In this document: positions 1 through 8,237 of the stretch, one piece after another
Layout: each line of letters starts with the position of its first letter
Position numbering within the stretch: the first letter of the stretch is position 1
NCBI GenBank assembly: GCA_000024525.1
Contig: CP001769.1
Location: forward strand, 6,047,001-6,111,000
Reading direction: 5' to 3'
Source of the DNA: Spirosoma linguale DSM 74
Lineage (GTDB): Bacteria; Bacteroidota; Bacteroidia; Cytophagales; Spirosomataceae
DNA length: 64,000 bases
The notes under the pieces: generated by a model
What the model was told of the DNA's origin: nothing
Seen by the model: only the letters and a program-made list of their open reading frames with translations
The model's database searches: none
Made by a program: the position numbers and the translations under genes

Positions 1-1
1 C

Positions 2-277
2 AGCCAGCGTAATTTCCGGCTGGCGGTTCGGTTGATGTACCTGCAAACGCTCAAACACTTGAGTGATGCAGGGCGCATTCAGTACAAACCCGACAAAACC
101 AACCGGCAGTATGTTCATGAATTAGTCAACTCGTCACTTCAACCTGAATTTGAACACCTCACCCGTCAGTTCGAATTTACCTGGTATGGCGATTTTCCCA
201 TCGACGAAAGTCGGTTCAGGGCACTGCAAACCCGCTTTACCGCGTTCAACGGGGCGAACAAACAATTGACAACGTAA
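2..277 (+). CDS. DUF4129 domain protein, C-terminal part (5' end outside window)
   Basis: The reading frame is open from base 2 and ends with TAA at 275-277, so only the last 91 codons are present. The visible residues (NFRLAVRLMYLQTLKHLSD, then KTNRQYVHEL) match the usual C-terminal DUF4129 pattern, a cytoplasmic tail following membrane segments in proteins encoded beside MoxR/DUF58 genes. Its role is unknown; in this context it is usually placed in an envelope or metabolic assembly module. It is followed 30 bases later, in the same frame, by the DUF4350 gene, so the two are probably cotranscribed. The TTG/ATG at 32-37 is an internal codon pair, not the start, because the conserved motif begins upstream of it. 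Confidence 0.85.
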   Translation, partial: SQRNFRLAVRLMYLQTLKHLSDAGRIQYKPDKTNRQYVHELVNSSLQPEFEHLTRQFEFTWYGDFPIDESRFRALQTRFTAFNGANKQLTT

Positions 278-307
278 GAACCGTCCGGCCATCCGGCACC
301 TGCGCCT

Positions 308-1504
308 TTGCTGAAACCGAATAAATATCTGCTTATTCTACTGGCTACGATAACGGCTTACTCACTTTTCGAGTACTACCGTCCGAAGCCCATTGACTGG
401 CGGCCGACCTACGAAAACGACGATAAGATTCCATTTGGTACCCAGGCGTTGTTTGACCTGCTGCCCGATGTCATAAAACCCTCGGGGGTCAATGAGGTAC
501 GCTTACCGGTCTACAATTTCCTGACCGAAACCAGATTGCCCACGCGCAGCAACTATATACTTATATGCCAGGAATTTAATGCTGACAAGAATGATCTGAA
601 ACAGCTGTTCAACTACGTCAGGCGGGGCAACAGTGTATTTATCTCAGCCTATGACCTGCCCGATTCATTGGGCAAAGTATTAGGATTCAAAGCGGAGGTA
701 GAAGACCCGAATAAGGCCGATTCAACTCTGCGTCAGTACTTTGTCAACCCAGCCTTACAAAAGGCTATCGGGTACAATTTTACGTACGACGACGGCCGTA
801 ATTTTCTACGAATAACCAAACCCGGCCAGATAACGGTGTTGGGTCGAAATGCCCGCAAAGAGCCGGTTTTCATCAGAATTCAATACGGGAAAGGGCAGTT
901 TTTAATTCATAACTTACCGTTGGCATTCACGAATTATTATGTGCTGGGCCAGAAAACGTCTGATTATGCGTTTAAAGCGTTGTCGTATCTCCCTGCTCAG
1001 CCAACCTATTGGGATGAGTACCAGAAACAGGGGCGTTTCGATGAAGATCAGCAGTCGATCTTTCGGTATGTCCGGTCGCAGCCAGCCCTTAACTGGGCGT
1101 ATTATCTGGTGGTTTTTGGCCTGATTTTCTACGCCATTTTCGCCGGAAAGCGCACCCAGCGGATTATTCCCGTTGTAGAGCCACCCCAGAATACCTCGCT
1201 GGATTTCGTAAAAACAATTGGCCGGATGTATTTTCAGCAGGGTGATCATGATAACCTCGGCCGTAAGAAAATTCAGTATTTCCTGGCTGATGTTCGCGAA
1301 CGATATGGGTTAAACACAACGGTTTTAGATAAAGAATTTACGGAAGCCCTGGCTCGCAAAAGTGGTGCTTCGCTGGATGAAACCGCCGAGTTGGTACGAA
1401 TTCTGCGAGACGCCCAACGGAGTATTACGCTTTCGGAGTTTGATTTGATTACCTTGAACCAGGCAATGGAACACTTTCAGAACCGGGATTTTAACCAGAT
1501 TTGA
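308..1504 (+). CDS. DUF4350 domain-containing membrane protein
   Basis: A 398-residue protein with one N-terminal membrane segment (about 6-22), a soluble region (about 30-260) with the DUF4350 pattern (DDKIPFGTQALFDLLPDV near the N-terminus), a second hydrophobic segment (about 264-284) and a cytoplasmic tail. No in-frame ATG lies between the previous stop and this region, so TTG at 308 is the most likely start. The gene sits between DUF4129 and moxR, its standard position. Family function is unknown. The last codons (RDFNQI) and the stop codon lie inside the left arm of an inverted-repeat element, so the native C-terminus may have been replaced. Confidence 0.85.
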   Translation: MLKPNKYLLILLATITAYSLFEYYRPKPIDWRPTYENDDKIPFGTQALFDLLPDVIKPSGVNEVRLPVYNFLTETRLPTRSNYILICQEFNADKNDLKQLFNYVRRGNSVFISAYDLPDSLGKVLGFKAEVEDPNKADSTLRQYFVNPALQKAIGYNFTYDDGRNFLRITKPGQITVLGRNARKEPVFIRIQYGKGQFLIHNLPLAFTNYYVLGQKTSDYAFKALSYLPAQPTYWDEYQKQGRFDEDQQSIFRYVRSQPALNWAYYLVVFGLIFYAIFAGKRTQRIIPVVEPPQNTSLDFVKTIGRMYFQQGDHDNLGRKKIQYFLADVRERYGLNTTVLDKEFTEALARKSGASLDETAELVRILRDAQRSITLSEFDLITLNQAMEHFQNRDFNQI

Positions 1505-1755
1505 AAGATTAGACAAGATTATTGACTTAAGCTCTTCGAGCTATTTAAAAAAGATTTTTACAAGATTATTACATAAGACACTTAAGCTATTTTAAAAAGA
1601 TTATCAAGATGATAAACTTAAGCCCTATGAGCTATTTAAAAAAGATGCAATGAGTTGATTAGCTACAGTTGCAATCCTGTATGAATAGCGGAAAGAGTTT
1701 AGGCCAGTAATCTTACAAATCCTTTAAATCCGGTTAAAATCCCGGTCCGGTTCTG
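1477..1755. repeat. Inverted-arm intergenic element 1 with internal degenerate tandem repeats
   Basis: The left arm (1477-1520) and right arm (1709-1755) are inverted copies with few differences. Both contain GGGATTTTAACC next to GATTT..AAGATT blocks, and both have TCAGAACC at the outer end. Between them are three degenerate direct units starting at 1525, 1580 and 1616, each beginning ACTTAAGC and containing an ATTT(A)AAAAAGAT block. The left arm overlaps the last codons and stop of the DUF4350 gene; the right arm ends 7 bases before the moxR ATG, so the element fills the whole gene-to-gene interval. A related element lies at 34072-34322. Confidence 0.8.
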
Positions 1756-1762
1756 ACACCCT

Positions 1763-2752
1763 ATGGAATCCTTTCAAACGCGTATCGATCTTAGTTCCCT
1801 GACTGCCTCCATCGACGCCATCCGCGCCGAAGTCGGTAAGGTTATTGTTGGCCAGCATCAGACCATTGACCTGCTCCTGACGGCCCTGCTCGCCGATGGC
1901 CACGTACTCATTGAGGGCGTACCGGGCGTTGCCAAAACGCTAACGGCGAAACTACTGGCGAAAACTATGTCGGTGGGCTTCAGCCGCATTCAGTTCACGC
2001 CCGACCTGATGCCGTCCGATGTACTGGGCAACTCGGTCTTTGTCCCTAAAACCGGCGACTTTATGTTTCGGCAGGGACCGATTTTTTCTAATCTGGTGCT
2101 GATTGACGAAATCAACCGGGCTCCCGCCAAAACGCAGGCTGCCCTTTTTGAGGTCATGGAAGAACGGCAGGTGACCAACGACGGCACAACTTACCCGCTC
2201 GATGAACCGTTTATGGTGCTGGCCACCCAAAACCCCATTGAGCAGGAAGGTACGTACCGGCTGCCCGAAGCACAACTCGACCGATTCCTGTTCAAAATCG
2301 TTGTCGGCTATCCGGTCGGCAACGAAGAAACAGACATTTTGCGGGGGCATCACCAGCGGCAAAGCGCTGGTCGGCGCAACCTGAACGAGGCACTGGACGC
2401 CGTTCAGCCGGTACTGACGGCCGAGCAGTTGGCAACCTTGCGCGGACAGGTGCATCAGGTACATGTGGAAGATAAACTGTTCGATTATATCGCGCAGATC
2501 GTGCAGTCGACCCGAACGAACAAGTCGCTTTATCTGGGGGCGTCGCCCCGCGCATCGGTCGCCTTGCTCAACAGCGCTAAGGCCTTGGCTACGTTACGGG
2601 GACGCGATTTTATCACGCCCGAAGACGTTCAGGAACTGGCTCCATCGGTGCTACGCCACCGTGTACTGCTCACCCCCGAACGCGAAATGGAAGGTGGCAC
2701 CGCTGATGAAGTCATCACCCAACTCGTCCAGAAAATTGAAGTACCCCGATGA
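1763..2752 (+). CDS. MoxR family AAA+ ATPase
   Basis: A 329-residue AAA+ protein of the MoxR family. Walker A is GVPGVAKT (52-59), Walker B is LVLIDE (111-116), and a sensor-1-like LATQNP lies at 153-158; the C-terminal lid domain spans about 230-325 (GASPRASVALLNSAKA, then PEDVQELAPSVLRHR). MoxR ATPases act as chaperones for assembly or metal insertion, usually with a VWA or DUF58 partner, and DUF58 is encoded in this same operon. ATG 1763 gives the expected length. The stop overlaps the start of the next gene (ATGA), which suggests translational coupling. The exact substrate cannot be read from the sequence. Confidence 0.95.
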   Translation: MESFQTRIDLSSLTASIDAIRAEVGKVIVGQHQTIDLLLTALLADGHVLIEGVPGVAKTLTAKLLAKTMSVGFSRIQFTPDLMPSDVLGNSVFVPKTGDFMFRQGPIFSNLVLIDEINRAPAKTQAALFEVMEERQVTNDGTTYPLDEPFMVLATQNPIEQEGTYRLPEAQLDRFLFKIVVGYPVGNEETDILRGHHQRQSAGRRNLNEALDAVQPVLTAEQLATLRGQVHQVHVEDKLFDYIAQIVQSTRTNKSLYLGASPRASVALLNSAKALATLRGRDFITPEDVQELAPSVLRHRVLLTPEREMEGGTADEVITQLVQKIEVPR

Positions 2753-3888
2753 AAAATAGACCACCTAACTTCCACCCTTTCCCGTCAGCCCATTGGTTGA
2801 GAGCGGGTCGATGGTGTATAGCTGGCCTATATTTTTCACTATTTATTTTTCATTCTTCACTGACAAAGGGGCAAACGCGAGAGCAACTCACCGGCACCTG
2901 GATTGGCGTTCACACCGAACTGGATACGACTATCACCTGTGCCCTCCCGACCTATATCCGACTATCGGCCGATAGTACGTATCAGTTGGGGCTGGTCGAT
3001 GGTTCGGCCAAATCAATACAATCGACCTGGGCCATCGAGGGCGAGCGGGTACGGCTGGATACCATTCACTTCGCCCCTCGGCTGGTGACGGTACAAGACG
3101 ATTTACTACGCATTGGGTCGACGTTTCCAATGGTTTTCCGCCGATTTACGGACGTACCTGTTGACTCGGTCAGTACATACCAGCAGTTGAGCGGGCACGT
3201 CTGGCAATCGAATAATCTAACCGTTTCGTTATATGCCAATGGTCAGGTAAGTCTGGAGAACCTGCACACGAACGAGCGGACGGCACATTTCTGGCGATTA
3301 GCAACCTTTGAACGCTCCGTGTTTCTGGTGATTTTTGGGAACCAACACAATCGCGAGGGGGGCTATAAGCCGCTGTGGCAAATTACGGGCCTTCTGCCAA
3401 AACAGATGCAGGCAATTGGCTGGAATGGTTGCTCGGTTGCAACGGAGACGTTTCGGCTGGTACGCAACCTGTCGCCTAATGAAACTTGTCAACCTGCGGG
3501 TTTTCAAACGTGCTCCACTTGCTTTCAGCCTTTGTGGAATACGATTCCGTTGAGTCACACCTCCCGGCAATACGAACTCAACAAGCTACTTTCCAACTAT
3601 TATCAACCCGTCAGCCAAAAAGAGCAGTCAGGCCTATTGACCATCAAATTTGTGGTGAACTGCGCCGGGCAAGTTGGTTTGTTCGACGTGAAAGGGTTTG
3701 GAGATGATTACTGCCCGAAAGCCTTTACCAGCCAGCTCACGGATCAATTGCTCAGCATCTGTCGAAACCACATTGCGATCCGTTCGTTTCTACAACCCGG
3801 AAAAGACCCGGATCAATTAACGCACGACACCGCGGTTTCGCTTACATTCCGGCTCAAAGACGGACACATAACCGATATTCTGCCATGA
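2749..3888 (+). CDS. Unknown secreted or membrane-anchored protein in the MoxR operon
   Basis: 379 residues, no firm family. A hydrophobic stretch at about 22-38 looks like a signal or anchor; the segment coding FSLFIFHSSL resembles AT-rich repeat sequence and may be an addition to the N-terminus. Residues about 45-130 look like a small beta-rich domain (GTWIGVHTELDTTITC). The C-terminal 100 residues (LLTIKFVVNCAGQVGLFDVKG, seen around 300) resemble a TonB-C-like fold found in other Bacteroidota secreted proteins. Several Cys are present, including CSTC. The gene overlaps both neighbours by four bases (ATGA), so it is tightly coupled to moxR and the TPR gene. Confidence 0.75.
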   Translation: MKNRPPNFHPFPSAHWLRAGRWCIAGLYFSLFIFHSSLTKGQTREQLTGTWIGVHTELDTTITCALPTYIRLSADSTYQLGLVDGSAKSIQSTWAIEGERVRLDTIHFAPRLVTVQDDLLRIGSTFPMVFRRFTDVPVDSVSTYQQLSGHVWQSNNLTVSLYANGQVSLENLHTNERTAHFWRLATFERSVFLVIFGNQHNREGGYKPLWQITGLLPKQMQAIGWNGCSVATETFRLVRNLSPNETCQPAGFQTCSTCFQPLWNTIPLSHTSRQYELNKLLSNYYQPVSQKEQSGLLTIKFVVNCAGQVGLFDVKGFGDDYCPKAFTSQLTDQLLSICRNHIAIRSFLQPGKDPDQLTHDTAVSLTFRLKDGHITDILP

Positions 3889-4697
3889 AGCAACTCACCC
3901 TATTGTGTCTTTTAGCGACCTCGGCCATTGCGCAGGATGGCGAGTATCAGGTAAGGTGGACTTCGATCATGCTGGCAAATAACCGTCAGGCGATGGGCAT
4001 TCCATTTTTCATAGGTGGGCGTCATAGTATGGCGGTAGATAAACCGGAAACAGTGCAACATTACCGCAGCCAGGTTTTCATCTGTCTGGCGCAGAAAAAC
4101 TACGAAGAAGCGACATCGTGGATGGAGAAAATGGCCAGCAGCTACCCGAAAGAACATGGTTTTATCGGCGAAAACTACCTCTCCCGGCTTCACGACTACC
4201 CCCGCGCGTTGCGGCATTTACAAGCCTACGACGCGCTGACCGCTAACTTCGACGATATGATCGGCAACAACCCGGTCAGCTACCTATTGGGGTTAACGTA
4301 CCGAAGCCTGGGCGACCATCCGAAAGCTATCTATCATTTCAGCGTCGGCATTGATTCACTGGCAACCAAACACGGGGCCGAATGGGTCAACTACCGTCAT
4401 TTTGTGAGCCGAGCCATCAGCTACATCGCCACCAGTCAGGCCGAAAAATCCCTGATCGATTTGGACAAAGCCGCCAAAAATTACAGCCGAAGTGCGCTGG
4501 TTGCTTATCATAAAGGTCGCGCTTTTCAACAACTTAACCGGCTTACCGAAGCCCGTACGGCCTTTCAGGATGCATCTTTCTTTTACAAAGCCCTGCGCGC
4601 CGAACGTACCGGCGATTACCAGGAAGACAACGACAACCCTATTTATGAAGAAGAAATTGACGAGGCCTTAAGCCAGCTAAAACAGTCAAAACTATGA
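3885..4697 (+). CDS. TPR-repeat protein with signal peptide
   Basis: 270 residues with a short N-terminal signal sequence (MKQLTLLCLLATSAIAQ, likely cleaved after Ala16) and several helical tetratricopeptide-like units between about 55 and 230, for example VSYLLGLTYRSLGDHPKAIYH and ALVAYHKGRAFQQLNRLTEA. TPR proteins are scaffolds, so this is probably a periplasmic partner of the operon's other products rather than an enzyme. The start overlaps the upstream stop (ATGA). It ends 176 bases before the DUF58 gene. No catalytic motif is visible. Confidence 0.85.
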   Translation: MKQLTLLCLLATSAIAQDGEYQVRWTSIMLANNRQAMGIPFFIGGRHSMAVDKPETVQHYRSQVFICLAQKNYEEATSWMEKMASSYPKEHGFIGENYLSRLHDYPRALRHLQAYDALTANFDDMIGNNPVSYLLGLTYRSLGDHPKAIYHFSVGIDSLATKHGAEWVNYRHFVSRAISYIATSQAEKSLIDLDKAAKNYSRSALVAYHKGRAFQQLNRLTEARTAFQDASFFYKALRAERTGDYQEDNDNPIYEEEIDEALSQLKQSKL

Positions 4698-4719
4698 CTT
4701 GTCGATTCAACCTTTCCAT

Positions 4720-4742
4720 TTCGGGACGCACTGCGTCCCGAA
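4720..4742. repeat. Short perfect palindrome between the TPR and DUF58 genes
   Basis: CGGGACGCACTGCGTCCCG, extended by TT and AA on its two sides, forms an 11-bp perfect stem around one central base. There is no U-tract, so it is not a classic terminator. Its design (a GC-rich stem closing on almost no loop) is like the inner parts of the elements at 6245 and 32712. The rest of 4698-4873 shows no gene. Confidence 0.6.
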
Positions 4743-4873
4743 TTGAGCTGTACTCATTATCGCTTGTTGTTGAAAATAGTTCATTTTACCCGCTGATGTA
4801 CAATGGACAGGGCCTGATATGTGGCCGAAATTGAACGCGACAAACGGCTGCTAGCCCAAAACCGTCAAACCGA

Positions 4874-6226
4874 ATGAAATTATTCCGCTCGCTTTTTGTT
4901 GCCACGCGCCTATGGTTCGCCCTTATTGCGCTGATCCTGCTGTTTGTGGCGGCCTATGCGTTTCCCTTTTTACTCCCGCTGGTACAAGTTGCCTTTGTAG
5001 TCTTTATTCTATTGATTGGGGTAGATGGGTGGCTGTTGTTCCGGCCCACAGCTCGTCCCGGTATTTTTGCCCGTCGGGAAGTGCCCGACCGCTTGTCGAA
5101 TGGCGACGAGAACCCAATAACCATTTATCTCGAAAATCAATACCCGTTTCCGGCGCATCTGGAAGTGATCGACGAGATTCCGTTTCAGTTTCAACGGCGC
5201 GACGTACTTTTCCGCGCCCACCTGAAACCCCGCGAGACACGGGCCATTCGCTACGAACTCCGACCAACACGGCGGGGCGAATACAATTTCGGTGCGGTTA
5301 ACGTCTTTACGCTGTCGCCGTTGGGCTTGTTGAAACGACGGTATCAGTTTGAGCAGGGAAAACTCGTGGCCGTGTACCCATCTTACTTGCAAATGCGGCA
5401 GTACGAACTCCTGGCAGCTACGAACCGGCTTAACGAAGTGGGCGTAAAACGAATTCGGCGCATTGGTCATAGTATGGAGTTTGAACAGGTTCGTCCCTAC
5501 GCGACCGGCGACGATGTTCGGACAATTAACTGGAAAGCCACTTCCCGCCGAAGTGATTCGCAGGGAACAGCGCTGATGATTAACGCCTATCAGGACGAAC
5601 GCTCGCAACCCGTTTACTGCCTGATCGATAAAGGACGCGTGATGCAGTCGCCGTTTGATGGGTTAACGCTGCTCGATTACGCTATCAATGCCAGTCTGGT
5701 ACTGAGTAATATCGCACTCATGAAACAGGACCGGGCTGGTATTTTAACCTTTTCCAACCACATTGGCCAGCTCCTCCCCGCCGACCGCCGGACAGGGCAT
5801 ATGCTCAGAATTCTGGAGCTATTATACCGCCAGAAGACGCGCTTTTTAGAAACAGACTACGAGAGTCTTTACGCCAGCGTTAGGGCCAATATCCGCCAGC
5901 GTAGTCTGTTGCTACTGTTCACAAATTTTGAAACGATAAGTGCCATGCATCGGCAGTTGCCCTACCTGCGCCGGTTAGCCAAAGACCACTTATTGCTGGT
6001 GATTTTCTTCGAGAACACCGAATTAAGCGCCCTCCTTAACCAACCTGCTACCGATACGGAGCAGATTTACCTGAAGACAATTGGCGAGAAGTTTACTTTC
6101 GAGAAGAAACAGATTGTAAAGGAACTGGGCCAATACGGTATTCAAACCATTCTGACAGCCCCCCAGAACCTGACCGCCAATACCGTAAATAAGTACCTGG
6201 AGCTAAAGGCGAGGGGTATGATTTAG
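4874..6226 (+). CDS. DUF58 domain-containing protein
   Basis: 450 residues. Two adjacent hydrophobic segments (about 12-33 and 35-56) anchor it, followed by a beta-rich region (60-170) and the DUF58 core GDDVRTINWKATSRR (212-226), then a VWA-like fold (about 235-440; note YCLIDKGRVM at the position of the first beta strand and LLDYAINASL). DUF58 proteins are the usual partners of MoxR ATPases, and this pair completes the operon that starts before the window. Substrate is unknown. The start at ATG 4874 puts the first membrane segment at the expected distance from the N-terminus. Confidence 0.93.
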   Translation: MKLFRSLFVATRLWFALIALILLFVAAYAFPFLLPLVQVAFVVFILLIGVDGWLLFRPTARPGIFARREVPDRLSNGDENPITIYLENQYPFPAHLEVIDEIPFQFQRRDVLFRAHLKPRETRAIRYELRPTRRGEYNFGAVNVFTLSPLGLLKRRYQFEQGKLVAVYPSYLQMRQYELLAATNRLNEVGVKRIRRIGHSMEFEQVRPYATGDDVRTINWKATSRRSDSQGTALMINAYQDERSQPVYCLIDKGRVMQSPFDGLTLLDYAINASLVLSNIALMKQDRAGILTFSNHIGQLLPADRRTGHMLRILELLYRQKTRFLETDYESLYASVRANIRQRSLLLLFTNFETISAMHRQLPYLRRLAKDHLLLVIFFENTELSALLNQPATDTEQIYLKTIGEKFTFEKKQIVKELGQYGIQTILTAPQNLTANTVNKYLELKARGMI

Positions 6227-6244
6227 CTGGTCAGTGGGAGTTTT

Positions 6245-6328
6245 GGTTGTACCTACGGGATTCATCCCGTAATTCAGACTACTGGTATAAACGAATTAAA
6301 TTACGGGATGAATCCCGTAGTTACAACC
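6245..6328. terminator. Long inverted repeat between convergent genes (bidirectional terminator-like)
   Basis: 30-base arms at 6245-6274 and 6299-6328 pair with one mismatch. Each arm contains an inner palindrome (CTACGGGATTCATCCCGTA in the left arm). It lies between the convergent DUF58 gene and the small gene at 6342, where a two-way terminator is expected. The architecture resembles the element at 32712-32773, which has TACGGACTTCAGTCCGTA inside the same GTACC-type flank. Confidence 0.7.
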
Positions 6329-6341
6329 AAATAAACACTAC

Positions 6342-6563
6342 TTAATTATCCCCCAGGTTACCCTTCACCGACTCGTAATTGGACTTTAATCGGCCCATCT
6401 CTTTGGCGAGGAAGGTTTGTAGCTGGCTGTTGAAGTCGTCTTTTTCGGCATCAGGCAGTGAGTTGTATAAGTCTTTCAGTTCCTGATTAATGGCCGCCCG
6501 TTCGGCGTCGGTAGCCGCATTGATCGAGCGATAATGGTATTTTTTGAAATCGTACTGTGGCAT
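6342..6563 (-). CDS. Small acidic/helical protein of unknown function
   Basis: 73 residues, highly charged and predicted mostly helical (AERAAINQELKDLYNSL, then AKEMGRLKSNYESVKGN). No signal peptide, Cys or enzyme motif. It starts 13 bases after the stop of the Uma2-like gene and is on the same strand, so it is probably the second gene of that small operon. Coding is supported by its spacing, its ATG start and the terminator-like repeat just downstream. No function can be assigned. Confidence 0.7.
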   Translation of the reverse strand: MPQYDFKKYHYRSINAATDAERAAINQELKDLYNSLPDAEKDDFNSQLQTFLAKEMGRLKSNYESVKGNLGDN

Positions 6564-6576
6564 CGTTCACTACTTA

Positions 6577-7197
6577 TTATTCGGGTAAATCGGCAAAAAT
6601 TTCCAGTAATGGAAGTTGAAACCCGTCGATGTTTATTGGTTCGGCAGGTACATTATACAGGGTTTCGGTCCAGACGTTGGCTCGTTCAGTACGTCGACAA
6701 ACGATCACTTCTTTATCAACAGGATCAACGAATACAATCTCCTGTACCGTATCCATCTGCTCATATTTCCGTCGCTTAGCTCCCAAATCATGATCAAGGG
6801 TTGAGGGCGAAAGCACTTCGACAATCAGGTAAGGATTAACAATAATTGATTTGGAGTTACCCTGATAGGCAGGCTTTCCTTTAATGACCAGGATGTCACC
6901 GTTGTAATGGCCCTTCTGCCCATCTTTGCGGATGCCAGCGTTACTACCTGCTACATAAAATGGTTTCCCCAGATAATAGCCTGTGAGAAAATAAGCTAAT
7001 CGAGTAATAATAATCTCATGAATAAGTGTGGCTAACCCCATTATAATAATCTCTCCGTTATGGTATTCGACTCGGTAGTCAGTCTCGGTCAGGAATTCCT
7101 CGAACTCCTCCCAGGTCGCGGGGATAGCGATCAGTTCACCGGACGCCAGTGCTTCTACCTGCTTCTCACTTAGTTGTATTTTCTCTAAAGCATGCAT
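6577..7197 (-). CDS. Uma2 family (DUF820) putative PD-(D/E)XK endonuclease
   Basis: 206 residues with the Uma2/DUF820 pattern: WEEFEEFLTETDYRVEYHNGEII near residues 29-51, NGDILVIKG around 99-107 (likely active-site Asp), PYLIVEVLSPST (about 122-133, active-site Glu and the conserved VLSPST), then DLGAKRRKYEQM. The family has a restriction-nuclease fold; biological roles are mostly unknown and copies are often found singly or in multicopy families, especially in cyanobacteria and Bacteroidota. It is followed by a small gene 13 bases downstream. No methyltransferase or specificity gene is nearby, so a classic restriction system is unlikely. Confidence 0.85.
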   Translation of the reverse strand: MHALEKIQLSEKQVEALASGELIAIPATWEEFEEFLTETDYRVEYHNGEIIIMGLATLIHEIIITRLAYFLTGYYLGKPFYVAGSNAGIRKDGQKGHYNGDILVIKGKPAYQGNSKSIIVNPYLIVEVLSPSTLDHDLGAKRRKYEQMDTVQEIVFVDPVDKEVIVCRRTERANVWTETLYNVPAEPINIDGFQLPLLEIFADLPE

Positions 7198-7246
7198 AGG
7201 TCCGTTCGCTTATTTGTAAATATATGATAACCCACAATAAACAAAA

Positions 7247-7271
7247 AGGCCCTTCTAATAGGGAAGGGCCT
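7247..7271 (-). terminator. Rho-independent terminator of tatC
   Basis: On the - strand, AGGCCCTTC pairs with GAAGGGCCT around a 7-base loop, followed by TTTTTG. It lies 18 bases beyond the tatC stop. Confidence 0.85.
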
Positions 7272-7288
7272 CTTACAATTGATACTTA

Positions 7289-8146
7289 TTACGATTTCTC
7301 CAGTTCTCTGGCGGCTTTTAATCTCGCCTTCTCAATCCGCGCTGATACCAGAATACTGACTTCGTATAATAAGGTTAATGGTAGCGCTACCAATACCTGG
7401 CTATAAATATCCGGCGATGGCGTGATGATACCCGCTACGACTAGAATCACGATCCAGGCGTGTTTGCGGTACTCGCGCATGTACTTCGGAGTCAGAACGC
7501 CCACTTTCGATAATACATAGGCGATCATCGGCATCTGGAAAATCAGGGCGCAACCCAGCGAGAGGGTAACGAGTATACCGATGTACGATGTGATATCGAA
7601 CTGGTTCTTGATCTCCGGCGTGATTTGGAAGTTCGCCAGGAAGTTGATCGCCAGGGGCGACACGATGAAATAGCCAAACAGCAGCCCCATCGTAAATAAC
7701 AGAGAAACGAAAAATACCGCTCCCCGGGCAGCATCCCGCTCAACATTACGAAGACCCGGCTTGATAAACCGCCATAACTCCCAGAAAGCATACGGAAAGG
7801 CAAAGCAAAGACCAATGATCGCTGACGAGGTCATGGCCATCGTAAACTGATCGGATACGCCCAGCGACTGTAACTCAAAGTTGAGCTTCTTCACGCACAG
7901 GTCGGCATAACCGGTTGTATCGGCCAGCTTACACATCATCCGATACGTCCAGAAGTTGGGATTTTTAGGTCCCATAATCACGACGTCGAAAATCTCCTCG
8001 ATGTAAACGAAGGCAATGATGGCAAACACAAAAATAGAAGCAACCGCACGGATAATGTGCCAGCGTAGTTCTTCCAAATGATCCAGGAAGGACATTTCCT
8101 TACCTTCGGAATCGATTTCTTCGTCAGTCAGTTGATCGAGAGGCAT
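7289..8146 (-). CDS. tatC: Sec-independent protein translocase subunit TatC
   Basis: 285 residues with six predicted membrane segments. Family marks: MSFLDHLEELRWHIIRA (19-35, the cytoplasmic N-terminal signal-binding motif), PFAYPFWELWRFIKPGL-like segment (FPYAFWELWRFIKPGL, about 125-140), and later GVLTPKYMREYRKHAW. TatC binds the twin-arginine signal of folded exported proteins. Three proteins in this window carry Tat-like RR signals (metallophosphoesterase, Gfo/Idh enzyme, toroid enzyme). tatA/tatB are not adjacent. A long periplasmic loop (about 56-95) is larger than in E. coli, as is common in Bacteroidota. It is downstream of glyA but separated by a repeat. Confidence 0.97.
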   Translation of the reverse strand: MPLDQLTDEEIDSEGKEMSFLDHLEELRWHIIRAVASIFVFAIIAFVYIEEIFDVVIMGPKNPNFWTYRMMCKLADTTGYADLCVKKLNFELQSLGVSDQFTMAMTSSAIIGLCFAFPYAFWELWRFIKPGLRNVERDAARGAVFFVSLLFTMGLLFGYFIVSPLAINFLANFQITPEIKNQFDITSYIGILVTLSLGCALIFQMPMIAYVLSKVGVLTPKYMREYRKHAWIVILVVAGIITPSPDIYSQVLVALPLTLLYEVSILVSARIEKARLKAARELEKS

Positions 8147-8169
8147 TGGTATTAGTAGTTAGGAGCGAG

Positions 8170-8231
8170 AAGTTAGGAGTGAGGAGTTGAGCGTGGGCAC
8201 CTCCCCGCCCCTAACTCCTCGCTTCTAACTT
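8170..8231. repeat. Imperfect inverted repeat between glyA and tatC
   Basis: AAGTTAGGAGTGAGGAGTT (8170-8188) is inverted at 8213-8231 with two differences. A further related unit (AGTTAGGAGCGAG) precedes it. It sits downstream of glyA and upstream of tatC, and may end glyA transcripts; there is no U-tract. Confidence 0.55.
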
Positions 8232-8237
8232 CTTAAA

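Noticed and set aside
6577..7197. Uma2-like gene as part of a restriction-modification system
   Set aside because: No methyltransferase, specificity subunit or helicase gene is adjacent; the neighbour is a short unknown protein.
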